Shown one piece after another: positions 1 to 11,832 of a stretch of 64,000 bases of DNA. This DNA comes from Endocalyx cinctus (taxonomy: Eukaryota > Ascomycota > Sordariomycetes > Amphisphaeriales > Apiosporaceae), in NCBI GenBank assembly GCA_001600455.1, contig BCKC01000002.1:1860001-1924000 (forward strand). Direction: 5' to 3'. A model generated the notes under the pieces. That model made no database searches and was not told where the DNA came from. It worked only from the letters and a program-made list of their open reading frames with translations. Made by a program: the position numbers and the translations under genes. The number at the start of each line of letters is the position of its first letter. Positions within the stretch are counted from its first letter, which is position 1.

Positions 1-1797
1 CTGTACACTGCAGACAGGTTCTGTACCTAGGGATACTTAGTGGAGCGCCATAGCGTACGCTTAATGCGTTCTTATGCACCTAGAAAAGTCCCCAGTGCAT
101 CCATCAGCCACACTGCCACACTGCCACACTACCTGCAGTTCCCATGATCTCAGCCACTTGAAGTATACCACATATTTTATGTACGTTACTTACCAGCTTA
201 CCTCCTTTACCCCTATTATGTTTCTTGAGTAAACTGTACTGGAGGTAATGAAACGATAATATCTCAAGTTATCATTTCCTCGATATTCTCCCATGCGAAA
301 TGATAGGAAAACTAATCCAACTATCTATGCAGAATGCTTTCATTTATATAGGGTACACCGGAGTAGCTGATAACGCTAACTAGTTACCATCTGGTCCATA
401 TTTACAGCTACCTTGATCTTTAAAATAGACCAAGTCCCCTACATGAGTAAGCTCGCCTCGTATACATTACTATAAATACCAAACTTAATATCTTCAACAG
501 AGTATGTGATCATATTTCAGAAGAAATGGGTTATGAGGTTTGTAAGATCCTGGTGGGACTAGTCGGAAAGTTTCGAGCGAGAAAGGGATAACTAAAAATA
601 TTAATTCCGTTGTCGTCAGGATAAGTACTGTAATAGTGTAATCACCTCTTGAGTATCTCGGGCAAAGAAGCTCTATCCTCCGTCCTCAACTTCTATGATC
701 AACGACCGTAACACACTCACTGTATGGTTGATAGAAGTGATCGTCTATCATTTATTCAAAATGGCGATCCGCGTTCAACTTAGGGGGTTATAATACTCTC
801 CTTTTTTTAATCTCACGCTACTTGACTGTAGCGAAATTCTTGTCATAAGTGAGATCATAAATACTCATCACCATACTCCACCCTCTTCCCCCAGGCTAGC
901 CAGTTTGACTGAAGAGCCATCAGGATAACATATGCTAACAATCAGGACACAGTAATATTAGAAGCTTTATAATCTTTCAATAAGACTCGCCAACTCCTAT
1001 TGCCTTTGTGCCGCATACACCCCTCTTCTTCTAATGTGAACCTCTTGCGATGCGCTACCAAGGAAACCTCGCCAAAGCGGCCGCCTCAAGCTTAGGAAAC
1101 CTTAGAAGTCGGTCCCAAAGCGCTACTAGTGATCAAATGACTTTCGTTAATTGATTTATTTTTGGGGGCTGAGTACAGGGTATAGGATATGCGTCAATTG
1201 CCGCTGACTGTAGATGATTATCCACCGCACGGCTTTCGTGATATAGCTTCCGATCTTCATTTCGATGGAGTGCTACATGGCCTGTGCTACTCAAGAGTCA
1301 TCATACTTTTCGACGATATTTACAAGCCGCGCAGTTCTAACCCCGGAAGTTTACGAGTACTTTAAAATCGTCTTCTTCTAGAACTAAAGTGATAATAATT
1401 TTCAATTTACAAGCATGGCGGTGCCTGACATAATGCCGAGGATGCATGAGTTCCTATAATGTACATTATCTGCTGTAGTAATGCTTCATGACTATCTTTT
1501 CACACAATGTAAAACATACATACCATCAAAACTTTTATCTAAACGGTTTATAACATACAGTTTGGGATGTATATGTTTACCAAAGACGGCTGAAAATGGT
1601 TCACAAATCTACCTCAGGCGGAGGCATGATCTCAACCAGCTACATATGAGTGACACAAACCAATACCAAATTATTATCGAAGTTTCAGGACCAGTACGGC
1701 GTGAGAGCTATGAAGGAGACACTTTACGAAATCATAAATTTCAATACTTAAAATGTATAGGTAGATATAAAATTTTATTATTATCTGAACCATCCAA
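1..1797. other. AT-rich intergenic region without a recognised gene
   Basis: No supported gene. The stretch is AT-rich with scattered stops in all frames. The one longer open frame, 1481-1948 (+), has no recognisable domain and overlaps the 3' end of the oxidase gene on the other strand, so I treat it as chance. A NotI-like and HindIII-like cluster near 1078-1092 is an ordinary sequence coincidence. I see no repeat or RNA gene. Confidence 0.6.
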
Positions 1798-3176
1798 TTA
1801 CAGAAGGTCGCTATCCTTCACAATAACATCCCTCGAAACCTCGCTCATCCGCCTCAGGCCCGCGAGATGCATCCCGAGGACGACCTCCCCGCACAGTGAC
1901 CTCAGCACATGCTTAACGCCCTCCTCGCCCCCGATCGCCAGCCCGTAAACGTACGGTCGCCCCACGAGGACGCATTTGGCCCCAAGCGCAACGGCCTTGA
2001 GGATATCGGCGCCGCACCGCACCCCGCTATCGAACAGGACGTCGATCTCGCCCCCGACGGCATCGACGATCCGCGGCAGCGCGTCCAAGCTCGCGCACCC
2101 GCCGTCGTGCTCGCGCCCGCCGTGGTTGCTCACCACGATCCCCCGGACGCCCGCCTCGACGGCCCGCCTCGCGTCCGCGACCGTCTGGATCCCCTTCAGG
2201 ACGATCGGCCCGTCCCAGTGCTCCTTGAGGAACCCGATATCGTCCCACGCGTGCGCGTGCCCGGGGAAAGCGACGCCGGCCCACTCCTGGCTGGCCTCGC
2301 TCAGACGGCCGCCGCCCTCGACGTCGACGGCGTGCGACGCGGCGCAGTCCTCGATCGCGTACCCGTGCTTCTTCTCGAAGTGGCGCCGGAAGACGGGGTC
2401 CGTGAACCCGATCTCGACGCCGACGCGGTCGGCTTGCAGGAAGGGGGAGTACCCGTTGTCCACTGGGGAGAGTCAGAATCAGCGGTGGGTCGGGGAGAGA
2501 AGGAGAACGCCGTCGCCGTATCGATCAATCGAGCGAGAGAAAAAAAAAGTAAAGAAAACTCACTATCACCCGGACGCCAACCGAGTATGTAAGCATCCAC
2601 GGTCACGAACAAAGCCGTATACCCCGCCTTCTTAGCCCTATCGAGCAACGAGACGGTAATATCGTCATGTTCCCTCGCCGGCCAATACAGCTGAAACCAC
2701 CTCGTGCCGTTTTCCCCATTCGCCTCCGCGACGTCCTCGATAGAGGTACTGCTCGCGCTACTAAGGGTAAAAGGCACGTCCACGTCCCTCGCGGCGCGCG
2801 CGGTCGCGCACTCGCCGTCGTGGTTGAAAATCTTCTGCACGCCGACGGGGGCCACGGCGATCGGGTATTTCAGCTTGGCCCCGAGCACCTCGGTGCTCGC
2901 GTCGCTGAACAGGTCGCGCCCTTGCGCGTCCCGAGCGCTCGGCCGCAGGCACGACGGGAGGATGCTCCACTTGTCGAACGCGGCCACGTTCTTCCGGCAC
3001 GTGGATCCGGCGCCGGCGTTGTTGTGGACGTAGCCCCACGACGTCTTGGAAAGGACGTCCCGGGCTAAGCCCTCCCACCGAGAGGTCTCGAAGGTGAAGG
3101 GCGGTTTGGTCGAATGGATCCCCGAGGCGAAAACCTGCTGCTCGTATAGGATGGGGTCGGGTTGATCGGGTGCCAT
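1798..3176 (-). CDS. FMN-dependent alpha-hydroxy-acid oxidase/dehydrogenase (lactate 2-monooxygenase-like)
   Basis: Two exons, 3176-2564 and 2462-1798, joined over a 101-bp GT-AG intron, give 425 residues, the usual length of this family. The joined frame reads LGWRPGDMDNGYSPF, as expected for the loop after the FVTVDAY strand. Visible family landmarks are SSASSTSIEDVA (FMN-side strand), FQLYW, the KGIQT lysine strand, the SNHGGR catalytic histidine motif, and the flavin-phosphate segment DSGVRCGADI...GRPYVYGLA. The family oxidises L-2-hydroxy acids on FMN; lactate 2-monooxygenase-like members are common in ascomycetes. The exact substrate cannot be read. There is no signal peptide or SKL-type peroxisomal tail (it ends SDLL), so the protein is probably cytosolic. 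The start at 3176 was chosen over an upstream in-frame ATG at 3236 because homology begins just after it. The exons are much GC-richer than the flanks. Confidence 0.9.
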
Positions 3177-4610
3177 GATGGGCGAGTGTTTTTGTATTTG
3201 GGAGATCTTGAAATTGGGATGAATTACCTGTGTCACCTTGTGTTATATATAACAGGTCTACATATTCGAGATACAAGAGGGAAAACAACAAACATGATGT
3301 AATACAAGTTATTGACTTAACATAGGCTTTTCCTTATCAGCCTGGCAATTCGGGGAGGCTAAATATGCAATGAAGTTTAAGGGGTGCAATTTATAGTTAA
3401 GCATGAAGTCTCGATGTAGTCATAGACTATCACCAACTATCCTTACCGGGAAATTTACTACCTGTAACAATGTTTTGGGCCTATTTTAATCATAAAATAT
3501 ACAATATGATACGCTGACACTTGAAGCCGGGTTTCTTTTTGAACACAAAAATGACCTAACAGGCCTTCTGTGAGTTATGTTCCACATCATCCGATTCGGT
3601 CTTCGCATCCTTTAGCGGTGTTTCTTATTTCATGTTCGGCTCGTCTTGCGTTATCCTAGATCATACACCCACCAACCAAAAAGCAGGTTGAAGTGAATTT
3701 AAGCCATATCAGCCACTCTGACCGAAAATGACCCGAAATCTGTCGGTACCCAGAGTGTTTTGATGCCAGCGAAGCAGCTCGACGTTAATATCGCAATCTG
3801 AACGTCAGCGTAAAGTGCAACTCGACCAGTTTCGTACCATCAACCGGTAGTAAGCCCTTGGGTGTCATAATCTACGTCGGGTTGCCTTGCCTTCACATAC
3901 ATTCCGGTTCGGCGACCAGATACAATTTTACTACAACATATCCATTTAAGCATGGGTGAGCAAGTCACAATAAAAGCCAGTCGAGAGTGAATATATTTAT
4001 TTTCCATTGATAGCCATCTAAGACGAGTAAGGAAGTCCCGTAAAAGTCGGGAGACATGTACACCTGAAAAACGCCTATAGAGTTTATACATACAGAGAAG
4101 AAACGATTCCTTTGTCAGGAAGGTATCAGTTTAAGAGAAGAAATAAAAACCCTCTAACCAACCTCCCTCTTATCCACAGACCCCCTAGCCCCTTCCCCGA
4201 TATACTCCGACAATATGAAATTTTCTTTGGACAGCTGAATGGTCTCACGCCATGAACGATATGTGCCACATAGTTGATCTTTCGATGTCGACTATGTTTT
4301 CTGCTTCGATAGCCGCCGTAAACTTGTGTCATTAAAATAGATACAAGGTGAAGAGGAGAAAAAAAGAAACCGAAGAAAAGGAAAAAAAAAAAAGAAAAAA
4401 AAAAAGAAAAGAGAAAGTCGAGAAGATCTTGCTGCAAGGCAAAATTCTAAAAAGTAAGAAATGAAGAAGAAATTAGAAGTGTTGTATCGTATGGATCATT
4501 AAATAGTGCGCGTGGCATCTCATGATTCGTATGCGTGATCGTGGATTGCATGGAACACTTAGAAAATTCATGACCAATAAAACGTGGAGCATATGTAAAA
4601 AAAGGAGAGA
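3177..4610. other. Intergenic region between oxidase and ase1
   Basis: It holds the promoter of the oxidase gene and the 3' flank of ase1. Nothing coding is supported. Short open frames at 3840-4091 and 4126-4437 (-) are low-complexity; the latter translates an A-rich strand (4366-4418) into Phe runs. The A-rich tract 4381-4415 is the only obvious structure. Confidence 0.6.
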
Positions 4611-7020
4611 TTAAAATGCATCCTCATCTGTCCAATCACTCCCGGAAATAATTCGATTACCCTCATTGTCGATCATTACATGGCCGGCATGCATGGACGG
4701 GGGAACACCTTTCTGCCGCTTAGCCTGGCTCGTTTGAGGACGAGAATAGCCGTCCTCGGGTGTGAAGCGTTTACCCCTGGCAGCGCGTACTTTGGCGTAA
4801 TATGTGTCAGATGCATCAGCCTCCGGCTCCGAGTTGTCATCATACGTTTCCCAGTTCTCCGACCCAGATATAGCCGTGGATGTGTTTGATATTTGTCTAG
4901 GAGGAGGGGCTTGAGGGTAAGAATTTTGGGCGAGCCGATCAGTTCGTATCGAATTGTGCGAGTCATGGTGCAAGTAGGATCGAGAGTGCGAGTAGATTTG
5001 TTGCGAATTTCGATCATCATAAACGTCTTCCGGAGCTACTGCTCGAACGATACTTGAGCCAAGTCCGACATTCCGGTACGGGTTGACCGGGGTTTCTAAT
5101 TCGATTGGTGGTCCAAGTTCTCTCATCTTCGGAGGAGGTGCTCGCATGAGCGGATGTCCAGGACGTAGGGCGCCTTGTGCGCGAGACTCTGGCCGTGCTC
5201 TCTCAGGGGAGTTACCGCCGTGCTTGAGATTTGACAGAGGCGCCCTGGCGGGTATTCTTGATGGGCTCGCTTTCGGATCCTTTGGTGCTTCCCTAGGAGT
5301 AGGAGCCGGTGCTTTTCTGACTGTGCTGTTCGCCGTTGGTGTTTTCGATCTTGTGGGCGGTGGCGCTCTGCTCGCTGTACTATTTCCCCGGCTTGGAGGT
5401 GGTGCTTTCTGATTTCTATTGGTCGAGGGAGGAGGAATGGCTCCAGGTGTTTTCGAGCGTGGACCAGCTGACGATTTTGGAGGTTCAGGTTCTAGAGCAT
5501 CCAAATATCTTTCGCCGTGGACTAGGAATGGTCTACCATATTCATCTTCCCACGCGGTCAGCATCTTCGTTAGATCTACCGCAATCTTAGGGAGCTCCTT
5601 GGCAATTCGCTTGCGCATCTTCTCCTCTCGCAACAACTTTCCAGGGTCGCGCTTCTCTCCTTTCTGGCCGCGCATCATCAATCGCGAGGCATCCTGACTA
5701 GAGGCAGCAAGTTCGTCACGTTCATGTACTAGAGTTCGGTGTCTCTCGACGAGAGCGAGAGTAGGTGCTCGCTGTTCTCTCAGGACTTCGAGCCTGGAAA
5801 TTTCACGCTCATGAGCTTCTAGGAGCGCATCGCTGTAAACATCAGAGAAGGCCGGGGTGAAGTCGAGCATCTCATCCTCGGAGAAATACAGCGCGTCCCA
5901 CAGCTCCTGGAGCTTGCAACGGGCATCTTCGACGAAAACGTGTAGGTTTTGGTGTTTGAGCTCGTTCAACCTGGATAGCTCGTCCTCGAACTCATTGATT
6001 TGTCGGACGCCGCATCCGCGGTTGCTATTCAAGAAGGCCTTTCGTTCGGACTCTTCGACTCCAAGCTTTTCCCATAAGGCCTCAACTAACATCTTAAGAT
6101 CCTTGAGGCGCTTTTCTCGGTTCTTCTTCTCGTCCGCTAATTTATCCCGCTTACCGCGAAGTCTTGATATATCTTCCTCGTGCAGGCCAAGTTGTTCGGG
6201 AGCGTCTTTATAATACTTGACAATGGCGCCGTCAGTCTGGGCCTGAGGCGTGCCGAGTTCCGCCCATAATTGTATGATGTTTTCCGAAACGGATTTTACT
6301 AATGCAACCCGTCGAGTGTATTCCTCATATACTCTCGTAAACTCGTCATCTAATCTGTCGACATATGAAGGAGAAAGATCGAAGGTAGGTGGTAGAGACT
6401 GATTGGGACCGGTAGGGGGTAAAGCGAGCTTCACAAAAGTTGGCTCGAGATGGGAGGAGTATGATTCCAAAGCTTGGACAAGTTCTATACTCGAGTTAGT
6501 GTATTGCGATTGAGTCAATTTGAGGGTAAATGAGGTGGAAAGTATAGTTTTAAATCCATTACAAGGGGTTAACGTACTTTTGACTTGCTCAAAGCGCTCG
6601 CGATGGAGCTTACTTATCTGCATATGCTTCTCTCTTAATACCGTTACACATCGTATAAGTGGATATGTGATTTGTAGATCATCGTCATCAGAACGATAAC
6701 CATGCGACGTTTTCACATCATCTAGCGAAGTTTCAATTTGACGAATAGTAGTGATTATTCGTTCTGCTTCGTCGACTAGTTTCTTCTTCTCGGCCGAAAC
6801 GGATTTGACTTGATTGTTCAAGGTCTCTGATAAAGCGGCGAAGAGCTGTAAAGGAGAAGTCATTAGCGCATGTATAAAGGAGTAAATAGGAAGTAAGTTA
6901 ATAACTCACATCTGCTTCTCGACTCTCGCGATCATGATTAGGAACACCAATTTCGTCGAATAGACCATGAAGTTGGCCGATTATAGTGTTAACTTGTTGT
7001 GAAAGGTAACTGGCATCCAT
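4611..7020 (-). CDS. ase1: Ase1/PRC1/MAP65 microtubule-bundling protein
   Basis: Three exons, 7020-6910, 6845-6578 and 6484-4611, with introns of 64 and 93 bp, give 750 residues. The N-terminus (SYLSQQVNTIIGQLHGLFDEIG, then READLFAALSETL) and the joined segment EQVKKLVQALESYSSHLEP are typical of the MAP65/Ase1 family. Residues about 40-430 are predicted coiled-coil and spectrin-like. The conserved microtubule-binding core lies at about 265-345 (ELWEKLG, NEFEDELSRLNELK, LQELWDALYFSEDEM). The C-terminal 300 residues are basic, Pro/Ser-rich and disordered, with RSKTP sites resembling CDK targets. Family role: crosslinks antiparallel microtubules at the anaphase spindle midzone. An in-frame ATG at 7035 is an alternative start. 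Intron 2 is stop-free and a multiple of three, so its removal rests on family continuity. A T/A-rich tract lies upstream at 7117-7165. Confidence 0.92.
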
Positions 7021-8318
7021 ACTGCGCGGTTTCATAATAAGAACGCGTGATGGGATGAGAAGGTAGCGATCGGATGGCAAATGATTTTGCCTCGGAGGTT
7101 AAGTCAAGTTGAATTTGTTTTTTTTTTTCTTTTCTTTTATTTCTCTTTATTTTTCTTTAAACAATGAATTTCCGCGCGTCATTCGGCAGCTCTACTAAAT
7201 AGACTGCGAAGGAGATGATGTTGTAGGAAGACGATATCGAGATATTGGGTCATGTAGCTGCAGGTGCAAGATGCGCGAAACTCATAATGTACTTTGTCGT
7301 CCAATACTCGTGGTAAAAACTCAAGCGAATATCTGCAATGAAACAGAAATTAAGCTATTCATTAAATCAAGTAAAATAGAAGAGGGGAAGAGGATTGAAA
7401 TGTCTACCTACGCGAAAACGTATATAAAAGAAGGGTATATCATATGTAGGTGTACTGAGTACTGTGCGTAAATATAATGTCCACAGGTAGGGGTAAAGAA
7501 TATGTTGAGTACAACAATAAATCGTATCGAATCATTTTCATTTGCGGGATGTTACAAAACATGGTATTATGCACTGATGTTGCACAGCGACGTTTCCAGG
7601 GCAACCGCTTAATTTTAGTGCGCGGGTAGCTACTTAATTGATGTTTCAGAGTTTTTTATATACCGTATTTAGGTACCTAGTTAGGTACCTTCTTAGGTAC
7701 TATTACACTATATTATCGTCTTACAGTACATACTTATACTCACTACAGTGACTTTCTCACCCCACTAATGCGCTAACGTATACTAAAAGTAGTCCCCTAA
7801 AGTCCTCAGCTCTCTGGCTCTCTGGCTCTTCGGCTCTTCAGGTATGCATTTACCCCTCAGTACTTAAGTACTTCTATCGTCTAATCGTCTTATATCAAAA
7901 CAATCCCACTTCCCAAAAGAGGAATATATATACATCATCTTTTATTATTATCGATACATTATAGCCATGCATGTCCCACATGATGCACGCGTTACTTTTT
8001 CTGTCGGCAAATATGTACGACATGATGTAAATATCTAGACTTGATTCGATCTCTCTAGAAAAGGTCACGGACGTTCCGCTAATCAACGAGTTTGCGTATC
8101 GTTTCAGTTTACGAAGTTAGTCAAGTCGTGTTTATCGCAAAAAACTTAGGATATCGAGACAATATATGCAAATATTTTAACAGATTATATCCCAACTACT
8201 GTGTAAACATTGAGGAATAATAACGAGCTCATAATAACTAACCCATCGTGATATATACGTATATATATACCAGGTATACCCTCCCCACATCTCAAAACCA
8301 AGATATCGTATTCCCAGT
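7021..8318. other. Intergenic region, ase1 promoter and palindromic motifs
   Basis: It contains the ase1 promoter with a poly(dT)-rich tract near 7117-7165. A cluster of TAGGTACCTA-like palindromes lies at about 7666-7712, and CTCTGGCTCT near-repeats at 7808-7840. Short open frames (7271-7471, 7895-8086) show no family features. Confidence 0.6.
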
Positions 8319-9308
8319 TCAAGCTTTCATCCCCCTCAAGTAATCCTCCAAGTTTTGTAACTTGATCCCCCGCCTCTTATTGATCGTAGTACCCATATCC
8401 CAAGCAACACCCGCCCCAACAGCCCAGATGTTTTGGTACTTCACCATCCCGTCATCCGGGTTCTCTCTCAACTTCTTCCCCACCGTCTGAGCATCCCACT
8501 CCTCCCTCGTCCACCTCTTATCGGGAAACCTCTTCTCGACCAAATCCGCTATCCGCCCGTACGTGATCGAGTCCCCGGCCACGTACACCACCTTCCTCGT
8601 CGTCTCCCCGCCCTCTCCCGGCGAGAGCGCCACCTCGGCCGCGACGGCGCCGATATCCTCGGGCGTCGTCACCGTCAGCCGGTTATCCCAGCTCCCGAGA
8701 CACCTCAGTTTCCGGTTCTCGAGATCCACGACGCCGAAGGCGGGGAGAAACAGGAAGCTCATGAACAAGCCCGTCGAGACGATGACCCAGTCGACCGCGC
8801 GCGCCTCGGCCTCGTCCCGCAGCAACCGGCGCACCGCGAGCTGCTCGTCGAACAGGTCCTGGGCGCTGCCCTCGCCGACCACGTCGTAGTCGATCCCCCA
8901 CTGCCAGGGGAAGTACCGTAGGTCGTTTTCCTTCTTACCCTCCGTCTTGCGTCGCACCCCGGCCTCCAGGATCGCTTGCGAGAGCCGTAATTGCGTCCCG
9001 GACGGTAGGCCGAACCCTGAGCACCCGATCACGACGTCGTGTTTGGTGAATGTCGTGGCTAAGTCCGTAATCGAGTCGTGCACTATATCGCCCGCTTCGA
9101 GGCGCGCCCCGAGCGAGGTCAGACGCTCGTTCTGCCGTTTCTTGTCCGGGTCTGACGTCGTTATTGTCGACGGTCGTAGCATGACCGTTAGGCCTATGCT
9201 GCCCTTGCTGGACTTATACATCGGGTGCTTGACCAGGCCATCGAGCACGGCGGTACCTAATTCCCCGGCGCCGATGAGGAGGATGGATGTTCGTTCTTCG
9301 GTAGTCAT
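8319..9308 (-). CDS. NmrA-like / isoflavone-reductase-like NAD(P)-binding protein
   Basis: Single exon, 329 residues, the usual size of the NmrA-like (atypical short-chain dehydrogenase) family. The N-terminus carries the Rossmann glycine motif LLIGAGELGTAVLDGL (about 10-25). Later come a DVVIGCSGFG strand at about 90-100, RYFPWQWGID at about 132-141, VDWVIVSTGLFM, and TVTTPEDIGAVAAEVAL at about 220, a typical order for fungal members. Such proteins either reduce aromatic or isoflavone-like substrates or act as redox-sensing regulators that bind NAD(P) without catalysis; the sequence does not decide which. No signal peptide, so cytosolic. The central part (8560-9000) is GC-rich compared with the AT-rich flanks, like the other accessory metabolic genes here. 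Confidence 0.88.
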   Translation of the reverse strand: MTTEERTSILLIGAGELGTAVLDGLVKHPMYKSSKGSIGLTVMLRPSTITTSDPDKKRQNERLTSLGARLEAGDIVHDSITDLATTFTKHDVVIGCSGFGLPSGTQLRLSQAILEAGVRRKTEGKKENDLRYFPWQWGIDYDVVGEGSAQDLFDEQLAVRRLLRDEAEARAVDWVIVSTGLFMSFLFLPAFGVVDLENRKLRCLGSWDNRLTVTTPEDIGAVAAEVALSPGEGGETTRKVVYVAGDSITYGRIADLVEKRFPDKRWTREEWDAQTVGKKLRENPDDGMVKYQNIWAVGAGVAWDMGTTINKRRGIKLQNLEDYLRGMKA

Positions 9309-9948
9309 ATTTCCTTACTTGCTTTTGATTCCACCTAAGCTTAGCATTGCTCGTAGGTTTCTCATTTGACTAGAGCGATGACAACACTGAGACGGTATTT
9401 ATAGATTTCAGATCGCATTCTTAATTACACTAGTGGTATGTCTCAGCATAGCTACTTTCCCCCCTAACGCCTATCTCCTACCGGACTATCGGAGTCATTA
9501 TTACTGATGCGGATAGAAAAGGCGGTGCCAAGTTGTGAGATTTTCGTCTTTTCACCGTCAGACCGTCAATCAATTCTTGGCTCTCCTTCTTACCACCGTA
9601 AAGTCCGTTACCGGTGGCGGTGGAGTATGGATTATCACGGTAATTTGATAGGAGAAGCACGTGAAAAGTAAACGTATCGAATAAGATTGCAATCCCAGGT
9701 ATATGCATTTTTATTTATCTCCCCGCCTTATAATGAATGCTATGCTGTCTATTACATATTAAAGAGATTATTAATGAACAAATCCTCTAGTGGTGTCATG
9801 AAACCGGTTTGTTCAGATACCCGCCCTGTCTTTTTCTTCTCGCCATTACTAATAACGTCCACTCAAACGCCGTTCATTTTTTATCTTTTTTCATTCATTC
9901 TTTCGTCATCATTCTTTCTCTCCTTAACTTTTTAAAAACCCGGTGCCT
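9309..9948. other. Intergenic region
   Basis: It holds the promoter of the NmrA-like gene and the 3' flank of the small secreted protein gene. The 9830-9940 segment is T/C-rich on the + strand, which makes short meaningless Phe/Ser-rich frames. No gene is supported. Confidence 0.55.
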
Positions 9949-10323
9949 CTACTCGTGCTCGGCCTTCTCGCAAACGATACTCCCGACGACGACGGTGTTA
10001 GTCGAGAGCAAGGAAGGCTTACCGTACCAGAACGGCAGGCCGCCCGTCCCGGTGCCGTTGGTCGCCTTGTAAGGCGTGCAGACGATCTCCTCCACGGTCG
10101 CTCCCCGAGCCGCCGCCACCAGGTATAAGGAGGAGACCTCGTCCAGGACCTTGGGGTTCGTGTAGATCGGTCCTACCGGCACCGTCAGGCTCGTGTTGGT
10201 TCGGTACGTGCCCCACGACTTTTCCACGTTGATGAGCGCTACCGGAGGCTCCGAATCCTGGGCGGAGCAGGTGATGGGGGCCACGGCGGCGGCGATGAGA
10301 AGGGCGATCTTGCTAGCGTACAT
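9949..10323 (-). CDS. Small secreted protein, unknown function
   Basis: Single exon of 124 residues. The N-terminus has a clear signal peptide (MYASKIALLIAAAVAPITCSA, cleavage predicted after CSA near residue 21), leaving about 103 mature residues. The mature part holds two cysteines (in IVCTPY and SIVCEK), which could form one disulfide, and two N-glycosylation sequons (NTS, NGT). I recognise no domain. Size, signal peptide and lack of known fold fit a secreted effector-like or surface protein, but this is inference only. The start codon directly follows an A12 run in the leader. The coding region is GC-rich against AT-rich flanks. Confidence 0.75.
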   Translation of the reverse strand: MYASKIALLIAAAVAPITCSAQDSEPPVALINVEKSWGTYRTNTSLTVPVGPIYTNPKVLDEVSSLYLVAAARGATVEEIVCTPYKATNGTGTGGLPFWYGKPSLLSTNTVVVGSIVCEKAEHE

Positions 10324-11832
10324 TTTTTTTTTTTGTTCTTTAGAGTTTAAGTTTTCTGAGTTTTTGGTTTTAAGAGAGTTGATTTCGTGAGGTAGGTAGG
10401 TGGAATTACTTTGCGGAGGAGGATTGATGATATTGTAGATTGTAGAGTGATGAGAGTACTATGTTGTTGTTGGTGATGGTAATGATAATGATAAGAAGTA
10501 ACGTTAGGATATGCTGTAGGCGACGAAGTCTTATATAGATATATTTAAACCTACTTTACCCTGTTCCTCTATGTTTGTTGACTGATGCTGTACAACGCAA
10601 GTCGCGTATATGGGATAAAAAATCTTGAGTTACTTGGGTCTCCTAGACGAAAAGCTGTTTGCCCATGACAACGGACAGTACGGTTTGACCTAAAATAAGC
10701 ACTAGCCTAGCCGCCAGCGAGCCAGCCAACTTGACAATATACGAAGTCTGGAGGGATATACTGTACGTTAGGTTAGAGCTGAGGAACGAGGCGCGGTCGC
10801 ACTTAAGGCTGATCTTGGCTTTTCTCAGTGCCGATCGTTCTCGTATAAATCTCAGAGCGGTTGATCTTAAGTTAGTTAGCAAAGCAGATCTATCACGGGG
10901 ATTCAGAGCTGATGTCAACACATATAATCCGGCACGGTAGGATCGGCCGCCTGTAGAAATTCTCGAGTCATGATTGATCCCTTAAGGCTAATGTCCCACA
11001 GTATACGCCGATCTGTAATGGTTTCCTAGTTATCTGCTTGCTTTATTTTCGACGTATCTACGTTTAAAATAGCATCGAAATGACATCTCACAAGCCGCCA
11101 CGCTGGCACTTAGGATGCTTCGCCTCACAGTCACACTGCCGATAATATAGGACTAATTAGCGCCCTAGCTTTTCAATAAGCAAAGTAACGTTAACTCACC
11201 CATCCCTTCCGAAGCGACCTTTGAATGCGATTGCATAATTTCCCATAAGCTTCCCCATAATGTCGAAATATCTAAATTTTAATTTCTGATAATATATACT
11301 ATAATCCTTGGTAGCTGCGAGCTTAGGAATGTGATCCCATTCGTTTACGATGCTCCGGGTCTGTGGATGCACGAGTTGTTCAGCATAGACTCATGTGCTT
11401 AATAAATCTTCTTATTCAAAGAACAATAAAATTAACAGTTAAAGGGAAGCATGAAATACGTGAATATGAATCACCCGGTCTCAAGCTGTGTGAACTTATC
11501 AAGACGAAAGTAAAAATAATTAATGCTCAACGAGCTATCATGTAGAAACAGGAGAGATTCCTGGAGGCACGATACGCCTTTATACAATCTAATACAACAC
11601 AGTCGAAATAGAATCTTCAATAGACACAATATAATCATGCATCATTAGTCTTAAGCACGCCTAAGTAAGCCAAGCCAACGACTAATGTTGCAAGATTTAC
11701 GTACAAGACATTTATCATACAATCTGACCTATGCTCCTCACTTTCCACTCTAAGCCGGCTCATGGATCTCATCCATTCCACCTTCTTTCGTATTAATAGT
11801 AGCGTGTGTAACTGACTACCTCCACGCGGTAT
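10324..11832. other. Intergenic region between secreted protein and pan1
   Basis: It contains the promoter of the small secreted protein gene and the 3' flank of pan1. The opposing short frames at about 10643-10940 show no domain and are probably chance. No RNA gene or repeat is recognised. Confidence 0.55.

Noticed and set aside
1070..1095. GCGGCCGC followed by AAGCTT, resembling a vector polylinker
   Set aside because: Only two sites in otherwise ordinary AT-rich fungal DNA, with no vector sequence on either side.
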